Positions 9,342 to 17,593 of a stretch of DNA of 64,000 nucleotides are shown here, piece after piece; the stretch's first letter is position 1; each line of letters opens with the position of its first letter. The stretch comes from Aequorivita vladivostokensis. GTDB taxonomy: Bacteria > Bacteroidota > Bacteroidia > Flavobacteriales > Flavobacteriaceae. Under the pieces are notes generated by a model, which saw only the letters and a program-made list of their open reading frames with translations, searched no databases and had not been told where the DNA came from. The position numbers were made by a program, and so were the translations under genes. The DNA lies in NCBI RefSeq assembly GCF_000952855.1, contig NZ_JSVU01000004.1, positions 124,001 through 188,000 of the forward strand. Direction: 5' to 3'.

Positions 9342-9906
9342 TGCGAAGTACTTCTTCAATTATTTTCGGAAACCATTCGTATTCCAAAATATGCACCTTT
9401 TCAGCAACCGTTTCGGGGGTTTCATTTTTTGAAAGGGTCACTTTTTTCTGTGAAATAATTGCGCCTTCATCATAATTTTCATTCACATAATGAATGGTTA
9501 TACCGGTTTCAGCTTCTTTATTATTGATAACTGCTTCGTGCACATAATTGCCGTACATTCCCTTACCGCCGTATTTTGGAAGCAATGCCGGGTGAATATT
9601 GATTACCTTATTCGGAAATTCCTTCAGAATAATTTCAGGAAATTTTAGCAGAAAACCAGCTAATACTATTATATCTGGCTCCACTTCTTTCAAAATTTCT
9701 AAAACGCCGTTTTCAAAAAACAATTCTTCCTTTGTAAAAGAAACTGTATTTACGCCAAGCCTTTCGGCACGTTCCAAAACCTTGGCATCCTTCTTGTTTG
9801 AAAGCACGCGAACGACTTCGGCAAACTGGGTTCGTTGAAAGTATTTAATAATGTTCTCGGCATTGGTACCGCTGCCCGACGCAAAAATTACAATCCGCTT
9901 CTTCAT
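9334..9906 (-). CDS. purN: Phosphoribosylglycinamide formyltransferase (GAR transformylase)
   Basis: Formylates GAR with 10-formyl-THF in the third step of purine synthesis. 190 residues from ATG at 9906 (MKKRIVIFASGSGTN); a TTG four codons earlier is in frame but less likely. The phosphate-binding loop ASGSGTN is at residues 9-15. The catalytic triad is visible: Asn103 and His105 in INIHPALLPKYGG, Asp146 in NYDEGAIISQ. It is the first gene of a two-gene unit with RNase H1. The minus-strand TACTTTTG at 9962-9955 is a candidate promoter in the 300-base gap shared divergently with acpP. Confidence 0.94.
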   Translation of the reverse strand: MKKRIVIFASGSGTNAENIIKYFQRTQFAEVVRVLSNKKDAKVLERAERLGVNTVSFTKEELFFENGVLEILKEVEPDIIVLAGFLLKFPEIILKEFPNKVINIHPALLPKYGGKGMYGNYVHEAVINNKEAETGITIHYVNENYDEGAIISQKKVTLSKNETPETVAEKVHILEYEWFPKIIEEVLRNG

Positions 9907-9954
9907 TCCCGTTTCCAAAAGTTTTTCCCGAAGTAAAAATTAACAAATAAAACA

Positions 9955-9962
9955 CAAAAGTA
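9955..9962 (-). promoter_or_regulatory. Putative -7 box of purN
   Basis: Minus-strand TACTTTTG fits TAnnTTTG and lies 48 bases before the purN ATG. No TTG at ideal spacing. The rest of 9963-10178 is AT-rich, holds no gene and shows no other clear element. Confidence 0.4.
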
Positions 9963-10178
9963 CAGTAATAGGGTTTTACTTCGCCCAAAATTGTTTAAAT
10001 TGGTTTAATCTTTCGATTATATTTTATAATATTGGGAAGATTGAATGCGCCAAGTAATTTTTAGAAATTAAGAAAAATTAAACCAACGCGCATTTCTCCA
10101 TTTTGGTTACAATGTGAAAATTCAAAAATATCAAATCCACATTTTTAACATTAAATGGTGTTTTCAATTAAAATATTT

Positions 10179-10186
10179 TATTTTTG
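10179..10186 (+). promoter_or_regulatory. Putative -7 box of acpP
   Basis: TATTTTTG fits TAnnTTTG, 32 bases before the acpP ATG. GTG at 10158-10160, 18 bases upstream, is the closest -33-like triplet. Confidence 0.5.
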
Positions 10187-10218
10187 CCACTTATAATTAA
10201 ATTTAAAAATCAAGAATT

Positions 10219-10452
10219 ATGTCAGACATTGCATCACGAGTAAAAGCGATTATCGTAGACAAATTAGGTGTAGACGAAAACGAAGTTGTAAACGAAGCGA
10301 GCTTCACTAACGACTTAGGAGCAGACTCCCTAGATACGGTAGAGCTTATCATGGAATTCGAAAAAGAATTTGATATCCAGATTCCAGACGACCAGGCCGA
10401 GAACATTGCCACTGTTGGTCAAGCAATTTCCTATATAGAAGCAGCAAAATAA
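10219..10452 (+). CDS. acpP: Acyl carrier protein
   Basis: 77-residue acidic four-helix protein carrying fatty-acyl intermediates on a phosphopantetheine arm. The attachment site is Ser37 in [10 protein letters not shown]. Sequence and length match a housekeeping ACP throughout ([20 protein letters not shown]). It is followed ten bases later by fabF and then rnc, the classic acpP-fabF-rnc order shared by many bacteria, and is probably the first gene of that operon. Confidence 0.97.
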   Translation: MSDIASRVKAIIVDKLGVDENEVVNEASFTNDLGADSLDTVELIMEFEKEFDIQIPDDQAENIATVGQAISYIEAAK

Positions 10453-10462
10453 GAATTCTTCT

Positions 10463-11716
10463 ATGGAATTAAAGCGAGTTGTAGTTACAGGCCTTGGTGC
10501 CCTTACCCCTATTGGCAACAATATTGAAGAATATTGGGATGGCCTCGTTAATGGGAAAAGCGGCTGTGCGCCCATAACTTATTTTGATACCGAAAAGTTC
10601 AAAACAAAATTCGCTTGCGAATTGAAGAATTTCAACGCAGAAGATCATTTTGATAGGAAAGAGGCCCGAAAACTGGACCGTTTTGCCCAATACGCTCTTG
10701 TATCTTCAGACGAAGCTATAATTGACGCAGGAATAAACCTCGATGAGATAGACAAATTCCGCGTGGGTGTAATCTGGGGTGCCGGAATAGGTGGGCTGGA
10801 GACCTTTCAGGATGAAGTAATAAACTTTGCAGAAGGGGATGGAACGCCACGTTTCAACCCCTTCTTTATTCCAAAAATGATTGCGGATATTGCGCCCGGA
10901 AATATATCCATAAAGCACGGTTTTATGGGGCCCAACTATACCACGGTCTCTGCCTGTGCCTCCTCTGCCAATGCAATGATAGATGCGCTAAACTACATAC
11001 GTTTGGGCCATTGCGATATTATTGTAACCGGTGGAAGTGAAGCGGCTGTAACCATAGCAGGTATGGGCGGTTTTAACGCTATGCACGCCCTATCAACCCG
11101 CAACGATAGTCCAGAAACGGCTTCGCGTCCTTTTGACGCTACCCGCGATGGTTTTGTTTTGGGCGAGGGAGCAGGAGCACTTATCCTTGAGGAATACGAA
11201 CATGCAAAAAAGCGTGGCGCAAAAATTTATGCCGAAGTTGTGGGCGGTGGCATGAGCAGCGATGCTTACCATATGACGGCGCCGCATCCTGACGGAATTG
11301 GCGTAGAGCGTGTAATGTTGAACACCCTGCGCGATGCCAATATGAGCCCGAACGAAGTGGATGCCATAAACACCCACGGAACCTCAACCCCACTTGGCGA
11401 TGTTGCCGAACTGAAAGCGATTGTAAATGTTTTTGGCGAACATGCCAAGGATATAAATATCAATTCAACAAAATCCATGACCGGACACCTTTTGGGCGCT
11501 GCCGGTGCTATTGAAGCCATTGCCTCTATTTTGGCAATGAAACACGGGATTGTTCCACCTACCATTAACCATACTACGGTAGATGAAAACATAGATCCTT
11601 CCTTAAACCTTACCCTTAACAAAGCTCAAAAACGCGACATCAAAGTGGCCATGAGCAATACCTTTGGATTTGGCGGGCACAATGCTTGTGTGCTCTTTAA
11701 AAAACTTGATGCCTAA
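10463..11716 (+). CDS. fabF: Beta-ketoacyl-ACP synthase II
   Basis: Elongating condensing enzyme of type II fatty acid synthesis: joins malonyl-ACP to acyl-ACP with loss of CO2. 417 residues, thiolase fold. Active-site Cys165 lies in TVSACASSAN; the two catalytic histidines are His305 (NTHGTSTPLGD) and His342 (SMTGHLLGAAGA). Starts with MELKRVVVTGLGALTPIGNN. Ten bases after acpP and eight before rnc, in the same operon. No anomalies. Confidence 0.97.
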   Translation: MELKRVVVTGLGALTPIGNNIEEYWDGLVNGKSGCAPITYFDTEKFKTKFACELKNFNAEDHFDRKEARKLDRFAQYALVSSDEAIIDAGINLDEIDKFRVGVIWGAGIGGLETFQDEVINFAEGDGTPRFNPFFIPKMIADIAPGNISIKHGFMGPNYTTVSACASSANAMIDALNYIRLGHCDIIVTGGSEAAVTIAGMGGFNAMHALSTRNDSPETASRPFDATRDGFVLGEGAGALILEEYEHAKKRGAKIYAEVVGGGMSSDAYHMTAPHPDGIGVERVMLNTLRDANMSPNEVDAINTHGTSTPLGDVAELKAIVNVFGEHAKDININSTKSMTGHLLGAAGAIEAIASILAMKHGIVPPTINHTTVDENIDPSLNLTLNKAQKRDIKVAMSNTFGFGGHNACVLFKKLDA

Positions 11717-11724
11717 AACAATTA

Positions 11725-12468
11725 ATGGCCTCCATTAAAAACATATTTTCTTCCCGTGCAGATAAAAACGGGGAATTTTTCAATTCCCTAAAAAAAATAT
11801 TGGGGTTCAAGCCTAAAGACCTATCCATTTACGAAACCGCTTTTACCCACCGCTCCACCAACGAAAAAAACAACAGCGGCCAGCCCCAGAATTACGAAAG
11901 ACTCGAATTTTTGGGCGATGCCATGCTCGGTGCCGTGATTGCAGCACATTTGTTTAAAAAAGTACCGGGAGGCAACGAAGGCTATCTAACCAAAATGCGC
12001 AGCAAAGTGGTGAGCAGAGAGCATTTGAATGAATTGGGGCGCGATCTAAACCTAATCAAATTTCTAAAAACCACCATTCCCATGCAGCAATTCAGCGGCA
12101 ATATTTATGGGAATGTTTTTGAGGCCTTGGTGGGAGCCATTTATTTGGACCGCGGTTTTAAGTATTGTGAAAAGTTCATTCAAAAAAGGGTCATAAAACC
12201 GTATGTGGACATCAAAAAACTGGAAGGAAAGGTAATCAGCTACAAAAGCCTTTTTATTGAATGGTGCCAAAAACACAAAAAACAATTCAATTTTGAAGTT
12301 TATGAAGACAATGGCAAAGACGAATTGAAACATTTTGCGGTGCGCCTTAAACTGGAAGACGAAACAATCACAAAAGCTCGCGCAACCTCCAAAAAGAAAG
12401 CCGAGGAACGCGCCGCCAAAAGAGCTTTTTACAAACTTCAGATAAAGGTTGATTCAGAGAAGCCTTGA
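11725..12468 (+). CDS. rnc: Ribonuclease III
   Basis: Double-stranded RNA endonuclease for rRNA processing and mRNA decay. The signature ERLEFLGDAML places Glu58, Glu61 and Asp65 in the metal site; GNVFEALVGAIYLDRG supplies the second half. The C-terminal third, from about residue 170, is a double-stranded-RNA-binding domain ending in ATSKKKAEERAAKRAFYKL. 247 residues, with an extra ~20 residues at the N-terminus compared with the E. coli enzyme. Third gene of the acpP-fabF-rnc cluster; followed by a 136-base gap. Confidence 0.95.
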   Translation: MASIKNIFSSRADKNGEFFNSLKKILGFKPKDLSIYETAFTHRSTNEKNNSGQPQNYERLEFLGDAMLGAVIAAHLFKKVPGGNEGYLTKMRSKVVSREHLNELGRDLNLIKFLKTTIPMQQFSGNIYGNVFEALVGAIYLDRGFKYCEKFIQKRVIKPYVDIKKLEGKVISYKSLFIEWCQKHKKQFNFEVYEDNGKDELKHFAVRLKLEDETITKARATSKKKAEERAAKRAFYKLQIKVDSEKP

Positions 12469-12539
12469 AACCAAAGTTATTTTTCTATCAAATTTTCCAA
12501 TACTGCCTAAGTTAGTTAGCTAATACATCCAAAGTTGCC

Positions 12540-12547
12540 TATTTTTG
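12540..12547 (+). promoter_or_regulatory. Putative -7 box before the IPExxxVDY-pyk pair
   Basis: TATTTTTG fits TAnnTTTG and lies 57 bases before the start codon at 12605. No strong -33 element. Confidence 0.45.
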
Positions 12548-12572
12548 TAAGGAATCCAAAAATAGCTTCCAT

Positions 12573-12598
12573 AGCATCAACAGCATCAACAGCATCAA
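12573..12598 (+). repeat. Triplicated 9-bp tandem repeat AGCATCAAC
   Basis: Copies at 12573-12581, 12582-12590 and 12591-12598 (last base changed), ending just six bases before the ATG of the next gene, so they would lie in its 5' leader. Confidence 0.75.
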
Positions 12599-12604
12599 AA
12601 AAAT

Positions 12605-13096
12605 ATGGCAACCCACAAATTAATTTTTGATGAAGATTTTGAGGAGCCCTTTACTCTAATTGCAATCCATTGCAGCGAGGAGGCCTATAAATTGGCCTAT
12701 TTAATGAACCGGCACCTCAACTTCCGGTTAAAAAGGCGCCATATAGATTTAGATTTTTCAACAGAGGGCCTGCTTATCACCTTTCCGCTGTATGATTTTG
12801 ATGACGTGCATAAATACACCCGATTCTCATTAGTGGCCAATAAATGCAAGTCGGTAGATGCAGGGCTGCAAAGTTCGGGAGGATTATTTGCTGAAATGTT
12901 TTCGGAAAAGGCAACCGTTCATTACCTGCTGCCCGAATTAAAAAAAGTAGATTACTTTCTGAAAATTTATTCCGACTTTGCCAGTGTGCCGCTGCGCAAA
13001 TTCCTTTCAGAAATTAACGATATAAAACAGGTCATTTCTGCCTATACCATAGAAATGGACGCCATAAAATCAAAAAACAATTTAATTTTCGATTAA
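12605..13096 (+). CDS. IPExxxVDY family protein
   Basis: 163-residue cytoplasmic protein of a Bacteroidota-only family named for a conserved motif, present here as LLPELKKVDYFLKIYSD near residues 113-129. No enzyme motif, signal peptide or membrane segment. The family is habitually found just before pyruvate kinase, as here: its TAA ends at 13096 and the pyk ATG begins at 13097 with no gap, implying translational coupling. Function unknown; the fixed neighbour suggests a link with glycolysis or RNase III but this is only inference. Confidence 0.85.
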   Translation: MATHKLIFDEDFEEPFTLIAIHCSEEAYKLAYLMNRHLNFRLKRRHIDLDFSTEGLLITFPLYDFDDVHKYTRFSLVANKCKSVDAGLQSSGGLFAEMFSEKATVHYLLPELKKVDYFLKIYSDFASVPLRKFLSEINDIKQVISAYTIEMDAIKSKNNLIFD

Positions 13097-14527
13097 ATGT
13101 CAAATCAAAAAAGAACAAAAATAGTAGCCACTCTTGGCCCCGCGACTTCCGATATCGAAACGCTAAAGCATATGATCCTGGAAGGCGTAGACGTTTTTAG
13201 GGTAAATTTTTCGCACGCAGATTACGACACGGTTAAAAAAAACATCCAGAACATAAGGAAGCTTTCTGAAGAGCTGGATATACACGTAGCCATTCTTGGC
13301 GATTTGCAAGGGCCCAAACTAAGGGTGGGAATGATGAAGGAAGAAGTTATAGTGCAACCCGGCGACCAGCTACTGTTCTGCACAGGCGAAGAATTTCTCG
13401 GAAACCGCGAACGCGTCTATATGAACTATGACAACTTTCCGCGCGATGTAAATCCCGGCGAACGGGTGCTTTTGGACGACGGCAAGCTTATTTTTGAAGT
13501 GCTGGAAACCAATAGGGAAAACGAGGTAAAAGTAATGGTTATACAGGGCGGGCCGCTGCGCTCCAAAAAAGGTGTAAACCTTCCCAACACCAATATCTCC
13601 CTTCCCGCGCTTACCGCAAAAGATAAAGAGGATGCCATTTTTGCCATTGAGCAGCAAGTAGATTGGATGGCGCTCTCCTTCGTACGCCACGCCGAGGATT
13701 TAAAGGAACTACAGGCCCTGATTGAAGCCCATTCCGAATATAAAATCCCAATTATCGCAAAGATTGAAAAGCCCGAGGCGGTCGAAAATATCGATAGGAT
13801 CATAGCCTACTGCGACGGTCTGATGGTAGCCCGTGGCGACCTGGGCGTAGAAGTGCCCGCCGAGGAAGTGCCCCTCATTCAAAAAGAATTGGTGCTTACC
13901 GCAAAGCGCGCCCGCATTCCCGTAATCATCGCCACCCAAATGATGGAGACGATGATAACTTCGCTTACGCCCACCCGCGCCGAGGTTAATGATGTAGCAA
14001 ACAGTGTTATGGACGGCGCCGATGCCGTTATGCTCTCCGGCGAAACTTCCGTGGGCAATTATCCCGTGGCCGTGATTAAAACAATGGCGAAAATCTTAAA
14101 AAGCGTGGAAAATTCTGAATTGATACGCGTGCCCCAAGAGCCACCGCAAATTAAGACCAACCGTTACATTACCAAATCCATCTGCTATCACGCCGCCCAT
14201 ATGGCAAACGAAATTGAGGCACAGGCCATCTGCACCCTTACCAACAGTGGTTATACCGCTTTCCAGATTTCGGCCTGGCGGCCTTCCGCTTTTATTCTGG
14301 CCTTTACCAGCAACAAGCGCATTCTGGCCCGCTTAAACTTATTATGGGGTGTAAAAGCCTTCTATTACGATAAATATGTAAGTACAGATGAAACCGTGGA
14401 CGATGTAAACCGCATTGCCTGTGAAAAAGGTTATGTGCACAAAGGCGACTATCTAATCAACTTAGCGGCTATGCCCATTGTGGACAAGGGAATGGTAAAT
14501 ACTTTAAGGGTGTCGCAGGTGAAATAA
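13097..14527 (+). CDS. pyk: Pyruvate kinase
   Basis: Last ATP-yielding step of glycolysis, PEP + ADP to pyruvate + ATP. 476 residues: TIM-barrel A domain, inserted B domain and C-terminal allosteric domain. Motifs: KIVATLGPAT at the N-terminus, RVNFSHADYDT, IIAKIEKPEAVENIDRI (catalytic Lys/Glu), MVARGDLGVEVPAEEVPLIQK and DGADAVMLSGETSVGNYP. Starts directly after the preceding gene's stop. Normal length, no anomalies. Confidence 0.97.
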   Translation: MSNQKRTKIVATLGPATSDIETLKHMILEGVDVFRVNFSHADYDTVKKNIQNIRKLSEELDIHVAILGDLQGPKLRVGMMKEEVIVQPGDQLLFCTGEEFLGNRERVYMNYDNFPRDVNPGERVLLDDGKLIFEVLETNRENEVKVMVIQGGPLRSKKGVNLPNTNISLPALTAKDKEDAIFAIEQQVDWMALSFVRHAEDLKELQALIEAHSEYKIPIIAKIEKPEAVENIDRIIAYCDGLMVARGDLGVEVPAEEVPLIQKELVLTAKRARIPVIIATQMMETMITSLTPTRAEVNDVANSVMDGADAVMLSGETSVGNYPVAVIKTMAKILKSVENSELIRVPQEPPQIKTNRYITKSICYHAAHMANEIEAQAICTLTNSGYTAFQISAWRPSAFILAFTSNKRILARLNLLWGVKAFYYDKYVSTDETVDDVNRIACEKGYVHKGDYLINLAAMPIVDKGMVNTLRVSQVK

Positions 14528-14540
14528 ATTACTTTAAATT

Positions 14541-14598
14541 ACTTTGACAAAGTTTTAAACTTTGTCAAAGTTGTTTCAAAGTTGTTTCAAAGTTGTTC
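14541..14598. repeat. 31-base palindrome plus three 11-bp tandem repeats (CAAAGTT family)
   Basis: Arms ACTTTGACAAAGTTT (14541-14555) and AAACTTTGTCAAAGT (14557-14571) form a near-continuous stem; CAAAGTTGTTT is then repeated at 14566, 14577 and 14588. The same ACTTTGACAAAGTT / AACTTTGTCAAAG core recurs at 17310-17337 and 17463-17486. Located between the convergent ends of pyk and the T9SS gene; it could also act as a weak transcription stop but lacks a T-run. Confidence 0.75.
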
Positions 14599-14608
14599 CT
14601 AAAGCAGT

Positions 14609-15832
14609 CTATTCCTTTATAAGTTTCTGTACGGTTTCCCCGCTGTCGGTTGCCACCCATAAAAAGTATATCCCACTTTCAAGGCCGGAAACATCCACCT
14701 CCCTAATATCCCCAAGTAGTTTAATAACCTCCTTCCCCAATACATCAAATAGTGTGGCACCCACAAGGGTTTCAGTAGTTGTTTCTATATAGACCGTAGC
14801 TTTTGTGGGGTTTGGATAGATAGAGACCATTGCCTTTGCGTTTTCCGCTATCCCCATAATCGTCTGGTTCTCATACCAAGCAATTTTATCATCGTTCTGT
14901 GAAGAGCCAACTACGTCCATATCGCCGTCATTATCTATATCTGCCGCCAGTACCGATCTGGGCGATTGTACCTCCGTGCTAATAGTTTGCTTATCACTAT
15001 AAGTACCTGCTCCATCTAGATTCTCAAACCATACCACTTCCCCACCAAACGTCTCAACCCCCGTAGCCAACACGTCCATATCACCATCATTATCCAGATC
15101 AGCTGCATACACTGCAAAAGCATGGGGCAGAGAAACGGTTATTACGTTTTTAGGGCCAAAATTTCCCAATCCATCTATATTTTCCTGCCATGCCACTTCA
15201 TTATCCCCGTTAGACGCTGAAAAAACATCCATATCGCCATCCCCATCGGCATCGGCAACAAAAATCATATTGGCATATACCGTAAAATCACGAATTATTT
15301 TAAGAGCGCTAAAAGTACCCAGACCATCAAGATTTTCATACCACGCAAGTCCCGAAACGTCAGAGGCCGAGATAACGTCATTATCACCATCCCCATCCAC
15401 ATCTACAGCTATCGCAGAAAATGCGCCATCAGCATTTCCGGTAATTATCCTTTGTGTACCAAAACTTCCCAGCCCATCCAGATTCTCGTACCAAAGAACT
15501 CTATCAGCAGACGCGGCGGTCGTAATAACATCAAAATCTCCATCACCGTCTAAATCCGCTGCGGTTATTGAATAACTCTGGTCAAATAAATTCGTCGCAA
15601 TAATATTCGGAATTCCAAAATTGCCTTCTCCATCCAAATTCTCAAACCAAGCAATATTAAAATTTCCTGTTCTACACGCAACTACGATGTCCTTGTCTCC
15701 GTCTCCATCAATATCCACGGCATCCGCATCTCTTGCCGTTTCGGCTTCAGTACTTATTATTTGTTGGGGGCCAAATTGTGAGTAAGAATTTGAAAATAGA
15801 GAAATGAATAGAATAAAAAGTATAATTTTCAT
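14609..15832 (-). CDS. Secreted FG-GAP/VCBS repeat protein with T9SS type A sorting domain
   Basis: 407 residues. An N-terminal signal peptide (MKIILFILFISLFSNSYSQ) is followed by about six repeats of ~45 residues, each holding a calcium-loop motif such as DIDGDGDKDIVVA, DLDGDGDFDVITT or DVDGDGDNDVISA and the phrase WYENLDGLG. This pattern fits an FG-GAP/VCBS beta-propeller. The last ~75 residues (PNPTKATVYIET, LFDVLGKEV, GLESGIYFLWV, ending QKLIKE) are a type IX secretion sorting domain, so the product should be secreted across the outer membrane and perhaps attached to the surface. Ligand unknown. The gene runs convergent with pyk. Confidence 0.9.
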   Translation of the reverse strand: MKIILFILFISLFSNSYSQFGPQQIISTEAETARDADAVDIDGDGDKDIVVACRTGNFNIAWFENLDGEGNFGIPNIIATNLFDQSYSITAADLDGDGDFDVITTAASADRVLWYENLDGLGSFGTQRIITGNADGAFSAIAVDVDGDGDNDVISASDVSGLAWYENLDGLGTFSALKIIRDFTVYANMIFVADADGDGDMDVFSASNGDNEVAWQENIDGLGNFGPKNVITVSLPHAFAVYAADLDNDGDMDVLATGVETFGGEVVWFENLDGAGTYSDKQTISTEVQSPRSVLAADIDNDGDMDVVGSSQNDDKIAWYENQTIMGIAENAKAMVSIYPNPTKATVYIETTTETLVGATLFDVLGKEVIKLLGDIREVDVSGLESGIYFLWVATDSGETVQKLIKE

Positions 15833-15848
15833 TGTAAATTGTTTATCT

Positions 15849-15881
15849 AAAAAAACAGCTCCCGAAAAATTCAGAAGCTGT
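15849..15881 (-). terminator. Terminator of the gene at 15898-16380
   Basis: Minus-strand stem ACAGCT(TC) (15881-15874) / (GG)AGCTGT (15862-15855) followed by a T-run (15854-15849), 17 bases after the stop of the upstream gene. It also sits just before the T9SS gene start, separating the two. Confidence 0.75.
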
Positions 15882-15897
15882 CTTGAAGAAATATGAG

Positions 15898-16380
15898 TTA
15901 ATTTTCCTTAAATATTACGTTTTCTTCCGTAGATCCATCATAATAATCCTTTTTAATATTATAAAGACCCGGATTTAGCTCATCAATTAACACGGGATTG
16001 TTTATCCCTATCGAATCTTTGGGCGTTATGGTTACGTTCCCATTAATAACCCCGTCGTTAAATCTTATTACACTTCCGCTTTTAGGGTTAATATTATCGT
16101 TGTCATAACACCGGCGCACACGCGTCGCTTCGCACATAGGAATATCTATATAGATAGCAGTGTGATTGGGATGGGTAATAAGATTATAATTGGTTTCGTA
16201 CTTATCAATGGATAATACTACATGGTTAGTATAGGAAAATGAAATGTCGTTATAATCAGAGGGCAACGGACAATCGCAACTACATTCATAAAATTTATAG
16301 TTAAACCCGGGTTGAAATAGAGGGAGCGTAGGCATTGAAGGGCCTCCTCGGAATGCACAAAATAGAAGTAGGCTATTCAT
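15898..16380 (-). CDS. Hypothetical cysteine-containing protein, function unknown
   Basis: 160 residues from the ATG at 16380 (MNSLLLFCAFRGGPS); an in-frame upstream start at 16461 would add 27 residues of unlikely composition. The N-terminus is weakly hydrophobic but not a convincing signal peptide. Cysteines occur as YECSCDCPLP and as MCEATRVRRCYD; the rest is mixed beta-like sequence ending in GLYNIKKDYYDGS. I recognise no family. It lies upstream of the T9SS gene on the same strand but is separated from it by a terminator. Base composition is more AT-rich than its neighbours. Confidence 0.5.
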   Translation of the reverse strand: MNSLLLFCAFRGGPSMPTLPLFQPGFNYKFYECSCDCPLPSDYNDISFSYTNHVVLSIDKYETNYNLITHPNHTAIYIDIPMCEATRVRRCYDNDNINPKSGSVIRFNDGVINGNVTITPKDSIGINNPVLIDELNPGLYNIKKDYYDGSTEENVIFKEN

Positions 16381-16569
16381 AATTTCAAAGATTTGGGTTA
16401 ATAAATTAGTTATATGAAAATATAGTAGATTAAATGTAGGCGAATTATTTGTAGGAAACAAAAATTATTTTACCATCCATCCTAAAACCATTTATAATAA
16501 TATAATTTATTTTTTATCTTTATCAAAAGCAACCAAAAACCCATTCACAAACCCTTAAATCCCAACACC

Positions 16570-17250
16570 ATGACAGACAAACAGGAAAACAAAAGGAGCA
16601 TGTACATAGCAGTACAAAACGTATGCAATGAAAATAGCGATGTATGGAGCGCTATGCCTGCCTTTACCACGGCGTTTAATGAATTTGAAACCATCCTCGC
16701 ACAAATAGATGCCCAAAGCCAGATACAAAAAGGGAGCACCACCGGGATTACCCAAAACAAACAAAAGGAAGAAGACGAAATGATCCAGGCCACCGTAGAG
16801 ATAGCCGCAGCCGTCTATGCCTATGCCTCACAAAGTGGCGACAATGAGTTAAGAAACAAAGTAAACTACAGCCCAAGCGCCCTTGGCGAATTGCGCGACA
16901 CTGTTTTAAAAGACGTTTGCCAGAGCATCCACGACCAGGCAAATAACATAATTACACAACTGGCAGATTACGGCAAAACCCCACAAGACCTCACCCAGCT
17001 TCAAAGCGAAATAGACGACTTTACCGCCATCATTGCCAAACCCCGCACCGCCATAGGCACCCGCGCAACCGCCACCACCCGCCTTGTGGAGCTGTTCAGC
17101 CAGGCAGACGCCATCCTCAAAAACCAAATAGACAAGCTAATGGTAACCTATCAAAACTCCCGCGCCGAGTTCTATAATAAATATCAAAACTCCCGCACCA
17201 TCGTCGATCTCGGCACAAGAAAAAACCCAGAAACACCCCCACAACCATAG
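16570..17250 (+). CDS. Conserved helical hypothetical protein of Bacteroidota
   Basis: 226 residues, no signal peptide or membrane segment, predicted almost wholly helical. Features: MYIAVQNVCNENSDVWSAMPAF near the start, AAAVYAYASQSGDNELRNKVNYSPS in the middle and YNKYQNSRTIVDLGTR near the end, followed by a short proline tail NPETPPQP. I recall similar proteins as common, uncharacterised in Bacteroidota, often ending in the IVDLG motif; no function is known to me. Codon third positions are C-rich compared with neighbours. A TATCTTTA (one mismatch to TAnnTTTG) near 16515 may be its promoter. Downstream lie 600 bases of repeats. Confidence 0.7.
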   Translation: MTDKQENKRSMYIAVQNVCNENSDVWSAMPAFTTAFNEFETILAQIDAQSQIQKGSTTGITQNKQKEEDEMIQATVEIAAAVYAYASQSGDNELRNKVNYSPSALGELRDTVLKDVCQSIHDQANNIITQLADYGKTPQDLTQLQSEIDDFTAIIAKPRTAIGTRATATTRLVELFSQADAILKNQIDKLMVTYQNSRAEFYNKYQNSRTIVDLGTRKNPETPPQP

Positions 17251-17264
17251 CCCCTCCATAAAAC

Positions 17265-17532
17265 TCCCCACCACCTTTAACAAAGTTCAAAATAAAACTC
17301 CCCACCACTTTGACAAAGTTCAAAACTTTGTCAAAGTTGATTTTAAAGTTGGTCCTAAAAAAATACATTCGTGAATTCGTGGTAAAAACCCACCCCAAGA
17401 AAAAACAATCATAAACCACCGCCAAAAATCCTCCTTAGCGCCCTCCGTCCCCACCACTTTTACAAAGTTCAAAACTTTGTCAAAGTTGGTTCTAAAAAAA
17501 TACATTCGTGAATTCGTGGTAAAAACCCACCC
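17265..17532 (+). repeat. Two ~90-base direct repeats plus a truncated third copy, with internal palindrome
   Basis: Copies at 17300-17396 and 17449-17532 share CCCCACCACTTT, ACAAAGTTCAAAACTTTGTC, a short variable part, CTAAAAAAATACATTCGTG and AATTCGTGGTAAAAACCCACCC. A 5' fragment (CCCCACCACCTTTAACAAAGTTCAAA) lies at 17265-17290. Each full copy holds the ACAAAGTT/AACTTTGT palindrome also present at 14541. No gene is present in this stretch. Confidence 0.85.
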
Positions 17533-17593
17533 TAAAAAACATCCGTTGATAGGCAATAAAAAGCCACAGCCAGTAACCTTCCAACACCCACCA

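Noticed and set aside
15270-15575. Plus-strand frame opposite the T9SS gene
   Set aside because: Mirror of the calcium-loop repeats (Ser/Pro-rich in the reverse frame); shadow of the real gene.
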